A stretch of DNA of 64,000 nucleotides. Source: Rhizobium sp. SSA_523. Its GTDB lineage: Bacteria; Pseudomonadota; Alphaproteobacteria; Rhizobiales; Rhizobiaceae. How positions within the stretch are numbered: the first letter of the stretch is position 1; each line of letters begins with the position of its first letter. This document shows positions 34,471-43,800 of the stretch, piece after piece. Location: NCBI RefSeq assembly GCF_030435705.1, contig NZ_CP129381.1, positions 1,054,001 to 1,118,000 of the forward strand, read 5' to 3'. A program made the position numbers and the translations under genes. Under the pieces are notes generated by a model. It did no database searches. It was not told where the DNA came from and was given only the letters and a program-made list of their open reading frames with translations.

Positions 34471-35556
34471 TCAAAGTGCAAGCCCGTCGGCCTTGAAGAG
34501 ATAGATGTGCCGAGGATCGATCCCGACGGTCAGCGTGTTGCCAGGTGCGAGATCGGGCCGACCATTGGCGAGGATGATCACCGTCTCCTGCTCCGTGCGC
34601 GCGTATAGCTGGGTCGAGCCTCCGAGATTCTCCGAAAAGTCCAGCGCCAGACGCAGGAGCGGCGCATGGTTTCCGGCAACGTCGAGATGCTCCGGTCTCA
34701 AGCCCACGGTCAGCATTTCGCCGGGCTTGGCCTTCGCCGCACCGGCATGCGTAAGCGCCAGCCTTCCTCCTTCGAAAGCCAGATGCGCAAGGCTGATCTG
34801 CGATTCCTCCACGGCGACGACGCGGGCCTGCAGGAAATTCATCTTCGGCGAACCAATAAAGCCCGCGACAAAGGTGTTGGCCGGCCGATCGTAGAGTTCC
34901 GTCGGCGAGCCGATCTGTTCGACGAGGCCGGCGCGCAGCACGACGATGCGGTCGGCCAGGGTCATGGCCTCCACCTGATCATGCGTGACATAGACCATTG
35001 TCGCCCCGAGATTGCGGTGCAGCTTGGCAATCTCGACCCGCATCTGACTGCGCAGCTCCGCATCGAGATTGGAAAGCGGTTCGTCGAACAGGAAAATCTT
35101 GGGGTTGCGGACGATCGACCGGCCAATCGCCACGCGCTGGCGCTGCCCGCCGGACAGAGCGCGCGGCTTGCGCTCCAGCAGCGGCTCGATCTGCAGAATG
35201 CGGGCAGCCTCGGCCACCCGCTGTCTGATCTCTTCTTCCTTCAGCTTTGCCATGCGCAGGCCGAATGCCATGTTCTCGTAGACGCTCATATGCGGATAGA
35301 GTGCATAGGACTGGAAGACCATCGAGACCTCGCGCTTGGCGGGCTCCTCATAGGTCACATCCTTTCCGTCAATCGCCAGCGTGCCGGAGGAGACATCTTC
35401 AAGACCGGCAATCATCCGCAGCAAGGTCGACTTGCCGCAGCCGGACGGCCCGACAAAGACCACGAATTCGCCCTTCGATGCGGTAATGTCGACGCCCTTG
35501 ATGACGCTGAGCTCACCAAAGGTCTTCTTGATAGTGTCCAGGCGAAGAAAGGTCAT
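34471..35556 (-). CDS. Polyol/sugar ABC transporter ATP-binding protein (UgpC/MalK type)
   Basis: 361 residues: cassette with Walker A GPSGCGKS at 36-43, signature ALSGGQRQRVAIGRSIV and IFLFDEPLSNLDAELRSQMR, followed by the C-terminal OB/TOBE regulatory domain (about 240-361) of the CUT1 family. It energises the MalFG-type permeases at 37552-39272 and the binding protein at 40001-41350 although other genes lie between. Homology starts at 35556; the frame is open far upstream. Confidence 0.94.
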   Translation of the reverse strand: MTFLRLDTIKKTFGELSVIKGVDITASKGEFVVFVGPSGCGKSTLLRMIAGLEDVSSGTLAIDGKDVTYEEPAKREVSMVFQSYALYPHMSVYENMAFGLRMAKLKEEEIRQRVAEAARILQIEPLLERKPRALSGGQRQRVAIGRSIVRNPKIFLFDEPLSNLDAELRSQMRVEIAKLHRNLGATMVYVTHDQVEAMTLADRIVVLRAGLVEQIGSPTELYDRPANTFVAGFIGSPKMNFLQARVVAVEESQISLAHLAFEGGRLALTHAGAAKAKPGEMLTVGLRPEHLDVAGNHAPLLRLALDFSENLGGSTQLYARTEQETVIILANGRPDLAPGNTLTVGIDPRHIYLFKADGLAL

Positions 35557-35609
35557 CGGTCTCGATTCTCCATGGCTCGGCACCCCGATCGCAAGGGGTG
35601 CGCCGGCAT

Positions 35610-36608
35610 CTATCGGGGTCTTTTGTTGATCTGGTGCGTCTCGTCGAGAAGCGCCGCCGCGCATTGTTCGTCCGTCACCAGCCGCTTGACATAGCCGCCG
35701 CGCAAAATGGCGCGGATGATGGCCACCTTGTACCAGCCGCCAGAGGCGAGCACGCTGTGGCGGACCGAACGCAATTGCTCCGGCGCGACCGACAGGACGC
35801 GTTCGTTCAGCGGGTGATCGACCGGCTGTCCCTGGCCGTCGAGGAAGACACCCAGAAGATCGCCCACGGCTCCCGCCGCCAGCAAGGCATCCAGGTTCTC
35901 CGAGACCGTTGGTGTCTGCACCAGCAGCGAACGAGCCGTCATGTCGCCGCAGGAGACCAGAGCGACATCCACGGAGCGGGCGCGCCGCATGGTCTCGCGG
36001 ATCCCGTAGTGGGACAGCAAAGCCTCCCGGCTTTCGGCGGACGGGAAATAGAGCGGCGCGGTGAGATACCAGCATTCGGCGGAGATCGCCCGTGCATAGC
36101 CGGTGGCGACTTCGAATGTGCTGGAGCCGGAGCCGCGCGTCAGCCCTCCCATGATGGAGGTGACCCAGCTGGCGGGCAAGGCCCGAGGCGTGAGCCGCTT
36201 GAGGCCGGCCGTCAGTGTCTTCCCCCATCCGACCCCGAGGCCCATCCCGTCCTCGAGCAGGCGATCCAGCACACCGCCGGCCGCATCCCCGACCGCCCGC
36301 TGGTTTTCCGCATCGTCCGGAAGCGTGGGAATGACCGTCACTTCCTCCAGGCCGAACCGCTCCTTCACCTTGTGTTCAAGCGCAATGCAGCCGGCCATGG
36401 GCAGACGGATATCGACCACCACCGAGCCGTCGGTGCGCAATTGGCCAAGCGTCTTGTTCACCCGCAGGCGTGTCAGGCCCAGCTGGTCGGCAATCTCCTG
36501 CTGGGTCAGGCCGCCGATGAAATACAACCAGGCTACGCGCGCTCTGACCTGCTGGGCGTCCATGTCCTCGACGGTCGCTGTGCCGTTATCCGCTGCGCGA
36601 TTAGCCAT
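35610..36608 (-). CDS. SorC/DeoR-type sugar-binding transcriptional regulator
   Basis: 332 residues. N-terminal helix-turn-helix (RVAWLYFIGGLTQQEIADQLGLTRLRVNKTLGQL) then the SorC sugar-phosphate-binding domain (about 70-330; LGVGWGKTL, GGLTRGSGSSTFEVATGYA, GDMTARSLLVQ). Encoded inside the pentitol operon, so it is probably autoregulated and senses a pentulose phosphate or polyol. It resembles the activators/repressors of sorbitol, erythritol and ribitol operons in rhizobia. Confidence 0.93.
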   Translation of the reverse strand: MANRAADNGTATVEDMDAQQVRARVAWLYFIGGLTQQEIADQLGLTRLRVNKTLGQLRTDGSVVVDIRLPMAGCIALEHKVKERFGLEEVTVIPTLPDDAENQRAVGDAAGGVLDRLLEDGMGLGVGWGKTLTAGLKRLTPRALPASWVTSIMGGLTRGSGSSTFEVATGYARAISAECWYLTAPLYFPSAESREALLSHYGIRETMRRARSVDVALVSCGDMTARSLLVQTPTVSENLDALLAAGAVGDLLGVFLDGQGQPVDHPLNERVLSVAPEQLRSVRHSVLASGGWYKVAIIRAILRGGYVKRLVTDEQCAAALLDETHQINKRPR

Positions 36609-36625
36609 GCTCTCTCATCTCCTGT

Positions 36626-37555
36626 TCAGGCAAAGGCCTGCTTGAGCGACAGAGCCGATGCCTTCAATGCATCCAGTATGGACCTGCTGTCCCGTTCGAA
36701 GGGATAGAACACTTCGAGCAATACCGGTGATTGCGCAAGCCCTGTGCGCGCGAGGAGCGAGCGTGCCTGGCCCGGATCGACCCGACCGGGAACGGTGAAA
36801 TCCCAGTGGCAATCCGATTGGAAATCCGTCTGCTGGATATGCACGGCCGCGATCACGTCATGCAGTTGCGCAAACCACGGCTCCATCGGATCGGCACCTG
36901 GCCCCGAGAGAGGTCCCTCGGGCATCCCATAGAGCGGCAGGACGGTGCCATGCCCCCAATCGACACACAGCCGCCAGGGCGTGTCGCTTGCCTGCAGGTC
37001 GTCCATCATCTGGCGCGACTGCTGGATGGTCCAGGGCCACTCCCGTCGCATCGGCGTCGGCTCGACATAGAGTTCCCTCAAGCCTGCAGCCCGGGCCTTG
37101 CGACCGAGGCGCAGCATGCGTTCGATCAGGCCCTCGTAATCGCGCTGGTCAAGAGCCTCCGCCTCCGTCCCGTCAAGCCGGGAGGCAATTGCCCCGAGCG
37201 GGCCGCCGACACCCTGGATCCCCGCCTCGGCGGCAAAGCCATAGGCACGCTCCAGCCAGAATTCGGCATAATCGCGCACCGCTTCATCGGGATGGAGCAG
37301 CTGGTTGAACGTGTAATGCGCAAGCCCGATGAACGCGCTGTGAATGGTGATGCCGTGATCCTGCGTGACCTTCGCGATGTCGCACGCATGACGGCTCAAG
37401 ATGGCATTCGGCCACATGGGATCGACGAGGTCGAAGGAGAATTGCACAAGATCCAGATCCAGCTGATCCCGCACGATGCCGGCCCAGAGTTGCGGCGTGA
37501 CCCAGCGCTTGACGCAGAAGGAGAGGTTGATGCCGAGCGGATTGGACCTGGTCAT
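36626..37555 (-). CDS. Xylose-isomerase-like TIM-barrel protein
   Basis: 309 residues of the AP-endonuclease-2/sugar phosphate isomerase-epimerase fold: SFCVKRW near the start, LYVEPTPMRREWPWT with a metal-binding Glu, LCVDWGHGT and LHDVIAAVHIQQTD. Starts in an ATGA overlap with the permease gene. In a polyol operon it may epimerise or isomerise a keto-sugar or its phosphate; it recalls the tetrulose/pentulose-phosphate isomerases of rhizobial erythritol-type loci, but the reaction is not known. Confidence 0.8.
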   Translation of the reverse strand: MTRSNPLGINLSFCVKRWVTPQLWAGIVRDQLDLDLVQFSFDLVDPMWPNAILSRHACDIAKVTQDHGITIHSAFIGLAHYTFNQLLHPDEAVRDYAEFWLERAYGFAAEAGIQGVGGPLGAIASRLDGTEAEALDQRDYEGLIERMLRLGRKARAAGLRELYVEPTPMRREWPWTIQQSRQMMDDLQASDTPWRLCVDWGHGTVLPLYGMPEGPLSGPGADPMEPWFAQLHDVIAAVHIQQTDFQSDCHWDFTVPGRVDPGQARSLLARTGLAQSPVLLEVFYPFERDSRSILDALKASALSLKQAFA

Positions 37556-38373
37556 TTCGTTGCACCCATGGTCAGGCCGCGCACCATGTGACGCGAGACG
37601 ATCAGGGCGAAGATCGTGACGGGCAGCACGATAACGGTCCCGGTCGCCATGATCTTGCCCCAGGGCAGTTCGTAACCGGACATGAAGGAGGTGGCGACCA
37701 CCGGCGCGGTCTGCACATCGCGTCTTGTCAGCACCAGCGCATAAAGAAGCTCGTTCCATGAGAAGATGAAGGAGAAGATGGCCGAGACGGCGATGCCGGG
37801 GGCGCCGAGCGGCAAGTAGATCTTGCGGAAGATCATGAACTGGTCGGCCCCATCCAGCCGCGCCGCCTGTTCAAGATCCGGCGGAATGGACTTGAACTGG
37901 TCCGTGCAGATCCACACGACGATCGGCAGGTTGAAGGTCAGGTAGATCAGAATGAGCACGAGATGCGTATCGAGCATGCGCAATTGCAGCGCCAGGATAT
38001 AGACAGGCAAAGCGAGGACGATCGGGCTCGTCATGCGGTTGGAGATGAACCAGAACCACAGGTCGGACTTGCCGCGAAACTCGTAGCGCGCCAAAGCGAA
38101 GGCCGCCGGAGCCCCGAGGAGAACGGCAAGAGCCGTGGTGGCCGTGGCGATGATCAGCGAATTGCCGACAGCACCGAGAACCTTGGAATCGGCAAAGATC
38201 TCGCGGTAATGGTCAAGCGTCGGCGCAAATAGCCAGACAGGCGGAGAGGCCAGAATATCAGCCTGGGTTTTGAAGCTCGCCGAGACCATCCAGTAGAACG
38301 GAAACAGAGTGAAAAGGATGACGGCTGTCAGACCCAGCGCGTGCAGGAATCGGCTCGAGGTGCGACGCATCAT
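37552..38373 (-). CDS. Carbohydrate ABC transporter permease, MalG type
   Basis: 273 residues, six membrane helices, with the EAA loop EQAARLDGADQFMIFRKIYLPLGAPGI that contacts the ATPase. CUT1-family inner-membrane subunit. Four-base overlaps on both sides (MalF-type gene and TIM-barrel gene) show translational coupling. Confidence 0.95.
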   Translation of the reverse strand: MMRRTSSRFLHALGLTAVILFTLFPFYWMVSASFKTQADILASPPVWLFAPTLDHYREIFADSKVLGAVGNSLIIATATTALAVLLGAPAAFALARYEFRGKSDLWFWFISNRMTSPIVLALPVYILALQLRMLDTHLVLILIYLTFNLPIVVWICTDQFKSIPPDLEQAARLDGADQFMIFRKIYLPLGAPGIAVSAIFSFIFSWNELLYALVLTRRDVQTAPVVATSFMSGYELPWGKIMATGTVIVLPVTIFALIVSRHMVRGLTMGATK

Positions 38374-39272
38374 TGCACTTCCTTATAGAGGACACGGATA
38401 TAGAGGCGGCTGAGAACGATGGTGATGATGAGCAGCAGAATGGCCTGCGCCGATGCCGTGCCGAGGTCGAAGACGCGGAAGCCGACGCGCTGGATGTAGA
38501 CCGAGACGAGGTCGGTGGCAGAGCCCGGCCCACCCCGTGTCATGACGAAGACCATGTCGAACAGCTTCAGCACGTCGGCGGAGCGCAAAATGAGCAGAGC
38601 CGTCAGGCCGGGCAGCAGGTAGGGCAGTTGCACATGCTTCAGCAGGGCCCATTTCGACGAGGTTTCCAGCCGCGCCGCTTCCTCGATCTCGCCCGGCACC
38701 ATGGACAGGCCGGCCAGAAAGATCAGCGCGCAAAACGGCGTCCACTGCCAGATATCCATGATCGAGATTGCGGCAAAGGCGCCGGCCTGCGAGCCCAGCC
38801 AATCGACGGGACCAAGACCGAGCGTGGCGAGAAACCAGGTCGCCACGCCGAAATCGCGATTGAAGATGAGCCGCCCGATCAGGCCGACGACCGCATAGGT
38901 GGTGGCAAGCGGCACCACAAGGGTGACGCGGGCCAGAGATTTGAACAAGCCCATGCCGGTTTCGTGCAACAGCAGGGCTATCGCCAGACCCAAGGCAATC
39001 TGGATCGGCAGGACCGTGACATAGAATTTTGCGGTCAGGAACAGCGAGGCCCAGAAGGTGCTGTCCGTCAGGACGGAGGTGTAATTGTCCAGGCCGATGA
39101 AGGGAAAGCCCTCGCGCGGCCGGGCGATATTGTAGCGCCTGAACGAGGTGACCAGTGCAAACAGCGTCGGATAGATGCCGATGAGAAACAGGGTCACGAC
39201 GGCCGGTGCCAGGAACCAGAGCGGCGTCCAGCGTCCGTAGCCGCGATTGGGCCTTTGAGCTGCTTCAGGCAT
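38370..39272 (-). CDS. Carbohydrate ABC transporter permease, MalF type
   Basis: 300 residues, six membrane helices, EAA loop IEEAARLETSSKWALLKHVQLPYLLPG. Starts at ATG 39272 after the SIS-domain gene. Works with the MalG-type permease in polyol uptake. Confidence 0.95.
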   Translation of the reverse strand: MPEAAQRPNRGYGRWTPLWFLAPAVVTLFLIGIYPTLFALVTSFRRYNIARPREGFPFIGLDNYTSVLTDSTFWASLFLTAKFYVTVLPIQIALGLAIALLLHETGMGLFKSLARVTLVVPLATTYAVVGLIGRLIFNRDFGVATWFLATLGLGPVDWLGSQAGAFAAISIMDIWQWTPFCALIFLAGLSMVPGEIEEAARLETSSKWALLKHVQLPYLLPGLTALLILRSADVLKLFDMVFVMTRGGPGSATDLVSVYIQRVGFRVFDLGTASAQAILLLIITIVLSRLYIRVLYKEVQ

Positions 39273-39343
39273 AGCATCGTCCTCTTTTCATGCTTCAGGC
39301 CTTGCCGGCCCGTCTGACGCCGTTCTGGTTCCTGGCCGGCGCG

Positions 39344-39895
39344 TCATTCCAGATTGGTGTGATTGGCGCGCATGCGCTCCGGAGCGATGTCCAATCGTTC
39401 TCTCAAGGCCAGGATCATCAGTTCGAAGGTGAGATACAGCGCGCCCTCATAGAGCGATCCCATGGGCAGCACCGAGCCCGCGCCCTGCCAATCATCCGCC
39501 ATGGTCTGCGCGGGGATACAGAGGACCCGATCCGCCTTCCGGGCCGCGGCTCCGTCCGGCTGCGCGGTAACCACCAGCACCCGCGCACCGGCCTGGCGCG
39601 CCACGCCGATCAGCGCCGACACGGTGGAGAAATCCCCCGGTCCCGCCGAGACGATCAGAAGATCGCCGGCGGATAGCGGCGGCGTCGTCATGTCACCGAC
39701 CACCGCCGACTGGAGGCCCAGATGAAAGAGGCGCATGGCCAGTCCCTTGATCTGCAGGCCCTCGCGCCCGACGCCGTAAAGTGCGATTCGGCGGGCCTCC
39801 GCAATCTCTGCGACGGCCTCTTGGAACCCTGCCTGGCCGATGTGGCCGAGGCAAGTCGCAAGTTCGGCCAGCGCTTTCTCATGAAGATGAAGCAT
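39344..39895 (-). CDS. SIS-domain sugar-phosphate isomerase (hexuloisomerase-like)
   Basis: 183 residues, the normal size for 6-phospho-3-hexuloisomerase (HxlB/PHI)-type SIS proteins. Phosphosugar-binding segments are RIALYGVGREGLQIKGLAMRL and LLIVSAGPGDFSTVSALIGVARQAGARVLVV. It lies between the binding-protein and permease genes of the pentitol operon. Probably aldose-ketose isomerisation of a sugar phosphate. Start at 39895 fits the family; an open frame extends to 39958. Ribosome site weak. Confidence 0.83.
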   Translation of the reverse strand: MLHLHEKALAELATCLGHIGQAGFQEAVAEIAEARRIALYGVGREGLQIKGLAMRLFHLGLQSAVVGDMTTPPLSAGDLLIVSAGPGDFSTVSALIGVARQAGARVLVVTAQPDGAAARKADRVLCIPAQTMADDWQGAGSVLPMGSLYEGALYLTFELMILALRERLDIAPERMRANHTNLE

Positions 39896-39926
39896 GATGT
39901 GGTTTCGCTCGATGATGCTGAAGGCA

Positions 39927-39965
39927 GGGGCAGATGGCGGCGAGCCTGTCGCCGCCATCTGCCCC
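39927..39965 (-). terminator. Long perfect hairpin after the polyol-binding-protein gene
   Basis: 17-bp perfect stem (39927-39943 with 39949-39965) around a 5-base loop, in the gap between the binding-protein and SIS genes. Typical of an attenuator/3' stabiliser that gives excess binding protein; no U-run. Confidence 0.65.
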
Positions 39966-40000
39966 GCTTTGCGCCCGGGAGATGGGAGGCGCGCGGCGGA

Positions 40001-41350
40001 CTATTGGAGAAGCTTCTTCTTGCCGTCGTAATAGCCTTCCTGCTTCAGGATATCCTCCATGCGCGTGCCGATCTCCTTGGCGCCCGCCTCGACGGAGACT
40101 TCGCCCAGCATCATCTTTGAGCCCCATTCGGCGACCACTTCCGAAATGGCCGGCCAGGCAGGGAAGCGCGGACGGAATTCCGGGACGCCCTTCTGCCAGG
40201 AGGCGACCATGGGTTCGACGAACTTGTACTTCGCCTGGATCGCCGGATCCTTGTAGATGGACATGCGGCCGGAAACGCCGCCTGCTTCCACATAGGCCTT
40301 TGCGATATCTTCGGAGGTGGCCCATTGGATGAAGAGCCAGGTTGCCTTCTTCTGCTCTTCGGACGCCTGCGAGGCCACAGCGAGCGAGAAGCCGCCGAGT
40401 GCCGGCAGACGACCCGCCGGCCCGGCCGGCTCCGGCGCAACTGCCAGGCAATCGCCGATCTTCGACGTCGCCGGATCCACCAATGTGCCGTAGAATGCGG
40501 ACCATTCGGTGATCATCGCGACCTGACCCTGTGCCAGCGCATTGACCGCTTCGGCATGGTCGAAACTGACAATGCCGGGCGGCATGTATTTCATCAGCGC
40601 CTGGCGGAAATTCAGCCCGGCCTGGCTTTCCTTGCTCATCAGATTGGACTTGAACTGCGCGTCCAGCAGCGAGCCGCCGAATGGCCACAGGAACCGCATG
40701 AAGCTGTCGGCGGACTGCGTCTCGCCGCGCAGCGACTGCAGGGCGAAAGCATACTGGTTCTTGGAGGCGTCCGTCAGCTTGGGCCCATAGACATTCATCA
40801 CCTCGTCCCAGGTCGCCGGGGGCTTGTCGAAACCTGCCTCCTTGAGCTTGCACGAATTGTAAAACAGCAAACCGGAATAATTGTCGAAGGGCAGGCCGTA
40901 GGTCTTGCCGCCCCAGGAGCCGAACGCATTGAGAAGAAGCGGGAAGAAACCGTCCAGCTTCAGGTTCGGATCGGTGATCGAGGCATCCTTGGTAAAGGTC
41001 TCGATCGGCTCGATCCAACCGTTCTCAGCGAATTCGCCGATCCAGACCAGATCGACCAGGGCCATGGTCAGGTCGCCCTGCGAGGTGAAATTGAGGACCT
41101 CCTTCTCACGCGTATTCTCGTAAGGGACGATCTCGTAATTGACCTTGATGCCGGTTTTCTTTTCGAACTCCGGCAGCAGCTTGATGATCGCGCGGTAGCC
41201 CGGCCGGTCCAGGAAAATGCCGCTGATCTCTGTTCCCTTCAAGGGCTTGGCAGCATCCTCCAGCCAGTCGGCCTGCGCTGCCACCGGCAGGCTTGCCGTC
41301 GCGGCGGCGAGAGCCAGAACGCTTGCGCATACAGTCCACAGACGTTTCAT
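40001..41350 (-). CDS. Polyol/sugar ABC transporter substrate-binding protein
   Basis: 449 residues, CUT1-type periplasmic binding protein (extracellular solute-binding family 1). Sec signal peptide [20 protein letters not shown], cleavage near VAAQA-DW. Segments [29 protein letters not shown] and [15 protein letters not shown] are typical. Aromatic-rich binding cleft; the pentitol enzymes in the operon suggest xylitol, ribitol or D-arabitol. GGAGGAATG precedes the ATG. First gene of the operon; 316 bp upstream hold the promoter region. Confidence 0.94.
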   Translation of the reverse strand: MKRLWTVCASVLALAAATASLPVAAQADWLEDAAKPLKGTEISGIFLDRPGYRAIIKLLPEFEKKTGIKVNYEIVPYENTREKEVLNFTSQGDLTMALVDLVWIGEFAENGWIEPIETFTKDASITDPNLKLDGFFPLLLNAFGSWGGKTYGLPFDNYSGLLFYNSCKLKEAGFDKPPATWDEVMNVYGPKLTDASKNQYAFALQSLRGETQSADSFMRFLWPFGGSLLDAQFKSNLMSKESQAGLNFRQALMKYMPPGIVSFDHAEAVNALAQGQVAMITEWSAFYGTLVDPATSKIGDCLAVAPEPAGPAGRLPALGGFSLAVASQASEEQKKATWLFIQWATSEDIAKAYVEAGGVSGRMSIYKDPAIQAKYKFVEPMVASWQKGVPEFRPRFPAWPAISEVVAEWGSKMMLGEVSVEAGAKEIGTRMEDILKQEGYYDGKKKLLQ

Positions 41351-41666
41351 TCCATTCCTCCTCAGGTGCCGGCCGCCCTGCGGCAGCCATTGGTGTGGCA
41401 TGCGATTGACGGAGCCTGACCTGTCGCAAGCGGCGATGACCTGGGCAGGCCTCCCCGTTCCTTGGACGCCGTTTCGGCGTCCCCCGACCGAATTACAGGC
41501 ATAGCTTCGCCCTTCGCTGAAGGGCGAAAACATTCAAGATTACAATGCATTAGGTTTTGCGCCTTCCTCCGACAGCGCATTCAATCGATACATCTGTATT
41601 TTTCATTTTGCAATAGCATTTTTCGCGCCGCTATGGTCTTCTTTGGTCAAACGGTAAGGGGGAACC
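41351..41666. other. Divergent promoter region of pentitol operon and inositol-phosphatase-like gene
   Basis: 316 bp without a supported gene. Contains the perfect palindrome at 41506-41528 and an AT-rich stretch near 41530-41640 (for example TTGCAA near 41611 and TATGGT about 18 bases later, a weak candidate promoter on the plus strand). Confidence 0.55.
41506..41528. promoter_or_regulatory. Perfect 23-bp palindrome (candidate SorC-type operator)
   Basis: TTCGCCCTTC-GCT-GAAGGGCGAA: 10-bp arms with full symmetry, 156 bases upstream of the pentitol operon start. No U-run, so an operator or an mRNA 5' hairpin is more likely than a terminator. Confidence 0.5.
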
Positions 41667-42470
41667 ATGGGCGAGCAGCAACCGCTTCCTGCTGACATAG
41701 AGGCACGCGGACATGTGGCGGCGCGGATCGCGAAAAGCGCTGGTGTCAGGGCAAAAGCTTTCCTGAAGGACAGGAGCAGCCTGACACCCTCCCAGAAGTC
41801 GTCGTCGCAAGACCTCGTCAGCGCGGTTGACCGAGCGACGGAGGCACATTTGCGGCGGATGATCCGCAAGCATTTTCCGCAGGACGGGATTGTGGGTGAG
41901 GAGGCTGGACGAAGCGAGGGAACGACCGAGTTCGTCTGGGTGATCGACCCGATTGACGGGACGATGGCCTATCTCGTCGGCCAGCCGAACTGGACCGTCT
42001 CGATCGCCGTGCTCCACCGGGATCAGCCCGTCATCGGCGTTGTTCATGCGCCCATCCTGCGCGAACTGTATGTTGCAATGAAAGGAAAGGGGGCCACGCT
42101 CAACGGCCTGCCGCTTGCGATCAACGAGAGCTGGTCCATACGGTCGACGACGATCGGTTATGGCGGAACCGAAAGGGCCGATCCGCGCGAGGTCGGCGCC
42201 TTCGTGACGCGGCTTTATGAGGAAGGCGGGGTGCTGTTCCGGGTCGGTTCCGGCGCGCTCATGCTTGCCTATGTGGCCGCCAACCGGCTGGCCGGTTATT
42301 ACGATCCGACGCTTTTCTGCTGGGACTGCCTGGCGGGGATGGTGCTCATTCGCGAAGCGGGCGGAAAGGCGGAATTTGCCGGGGACCTGGCCTCGCCCGG
42401 ACCGATCTGGGCCGGCAATGCGCAGGTCTTCAGCGACCTGAAACGCCTCAGCGGCGGAATGGAGGCCTGA
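41667..42470 (+). CDS. Inositol-monophosphatase-family phosphatase
   Basis: 267 residues with the complete Mg2+-dependent phosphatase signature: E78/E79 (GEEAG), D94-P-I-D97-G-T and W219-D220 (CWDCLAG). Family members hydrolyse inositol phosphate, histidinol phosphate, fructose-1,6-bisphosphate or 3'-phosphoadenosine phosphates. The adjacent polyol operon is divergent, so a sugar- or polyol-phosphate substrate is possible. GGGGGAA precedes the ATG. Substrate not assigned. Confidence 0.9.
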   Translation: MGEQQPLPADIEARGHVAARIAKSAGVRAKAFLKDRSSLTPSQKSSSQDLVSAVDRATEAHLRRMIRKHFPQDGIVGEEAGRSEGTTEFVWVIDPIDGTMAYLVGQPNWTVSIAVLHRDQPVIGVVHAPILRELYVAMKGKGATLNGLPLAINESWSIRSTTIGYGGTERADPREVGAFVTRLYEEGGVLFRVGSGALMLAYVAANRLAGYYDPTLFCWDCLAGMVLIREAGGKAEFAGDLASPGPIWAGNAQVFSDLKRLSGGMEA

Positions 42471-42521
42471 GGGAACGGCCGGTTGCCCCCTTTGCCAAGG
42501 GCGTGGCAAACAGGCGGAGAC

Positions 42522-43682
42522 ATGCTAGGGTCGATCGAAATGAGCACCATGTCCCCAGACACAGGCAGGCGCGCCGAAGCGCTTGACACCATTGCCGCCG
42601 TACTCCCTGTCGAAAGACGGGACGAACTGGCCAAACTCCTGACGGATCAGGATATCGAGACCCTGCGCCATCTGGTGAACGAAGGCATGGGTGCCAATAC
42701 CTTGCGGGCACTCACTTCAGACCTGGCTTACCTGCAGGCCTGGTGCCTGGCGGCGACGGGATCTCCCCTGCCCTGGCCGGCACCGGAAGCGCTCTTGTTG
42801 AAATTCGTGGCGCACCACCTCTGGAACCCGCAGGAACGGCTCGTGCAGGCGCAGCACGGCATGCCGGCGGAGGTCGAGGACATATTGCGCTCGCGGGGCT
42901 TTCTCAGGGCATTGGGCCCGCATGCGCCGGACACCGTCCGCCGCCGGCTTGCGAGCCTCTCCACGCTCACCAAATGGCGTGGCATGACCGGCGCCTTCGG
43001 CTCGCCGGCCCTTCGATCGGCCATCCGGCTCGCTATCCGCGCGACACCGCGGATGCGAAAGCGCAAGAGTGCGAAGGCCGTGACCGGGGATGTCCTGTCG
43101 CGCCTGCTCGCGACCTGCCGGAGCGACAGCCTGCGCGACAGGCGGGACAGGGCCATTCTGATGGTCGCTTTCGCCTCCGGCGGCCGGCGGCGCAGCGAAA
43201 TCGCCGGCCTGCGCATCGAACAGATCAGGCTGGAGGATCCGATCACAAGCGAGGACGGCAGATCGCTTCCCTCGCTCGCCATTCATCTTGGCCGCACGAA
43301 AACCAGTGGATCGCAGAGCGACGAACTCGTCTATCTCACCGGCAGGCCTGTCGACGCGCTCAATGAGTGGCTCAAGGCGGCGCGGATCACCTCCGGCAGC
43401 GTGTTCCGCGCCATCGATCGCTGGGGCAATCTCTCCCGGCGCGCGCTGGAACCGAAATCGATCAATGACATGATCAAGCAGCGGGCGGTGCTGGCAGGGC
43501 TTGATCCAAAGGACTATTCGGCGCACGGGCTGCGATCGGGCTTCCTCACCGAAGCCGCCAATCGCGGCATTCCGCTGCCCGAAGCGATGGAGCAATCCCG
43601 CCATCGCTCGCTCCAGCAGGCATCCAGCTACTACAACAATGCGCAAAGGCGCAGCGGACGTGCCTCGCGGCTCCTCGACTGA
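42522..43682 (+). CDS. Site-specific tyrosine recombinase (integrase)
   Basis: 386 residues. Core-binding helical domain about 35-175, catalytic domain about 185-386. Active-site set: R223 (GGRRRSEIAG), K260 (LGRTKTSG), H335-x-x-R338 (SAHGLRSG), H361 and Y370 (QQASSYYNN). Stand-alone rhizobial integrases like this occur on chromosomes and plasmids; no excisionase, att repeats or phage genes are visible here. Start uncertain (42483, 42522 or 42540); 42522 has a GGCGGAG site. Confidence 0.88.
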   Translation: MLGSIEMSTMSPDTGRRAEALDTIAAVLPVERRDELAKLLTDQDIETLRHLVNEGMGANTLRALTSDLAYLQAWCLAATGSPLPWPAPEALLLKFVAHHLWNPQERLVQAQHGMPAEVEDILRSRGFLRALGPHAPDTVRRRLASLSTLTKWRGMTGAFGSPALRSAIRLAIRATPRMRKRKSAKAVTGDVLSRLLATCRSDSLRDRRDRAILMVAFASGGRRRSEIAGLRIEQIRLEDPITSEDGRSLPSLAIHLGRTKTSGSQSDELVYLTGRPVDALNEWLKAARITSGSVFRAIDRWGNLSRRALEPKSINDMIKQRAVLAGLDPKDYSAHGLRSGFLTEAANRGIPLPEAMEQSRHRSLQQASSYYNNAQRRSGRASRLLD

Positions 43683-43734
43683 TCGACGTTTGCGACCCGG
43701 CCCCCGGACCTTGGCCCGCTTCGCTCGCGCCACG

Positions 43735-43774
43735 CGATCACCGGCACCCGGACATTGCCGGACACCGGTGATCG
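43735..43774. terminator. Hairpin between integrase and SsuA-like gene
   Basis: CGATCACCGG (43735-43744) pairs perfectly with CCGGTGATCG (43765-43774); the 20-base loop contains a second CCGG/CCGG pair. Likely bidirectional terminator between convergent genes; could also be a recombination-related inverted repeat. Confidence 0.5.
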
Positions 43775-43800
43775 GTGCGCAATAGGGTGAAACGCCGGCG

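Noticed and set aside
41506..41528. Reading the perfect palindrome as a terminator
   Set aside because: No U-run on either strand and it sits in a divergent promoter region, so an operator is more likely.
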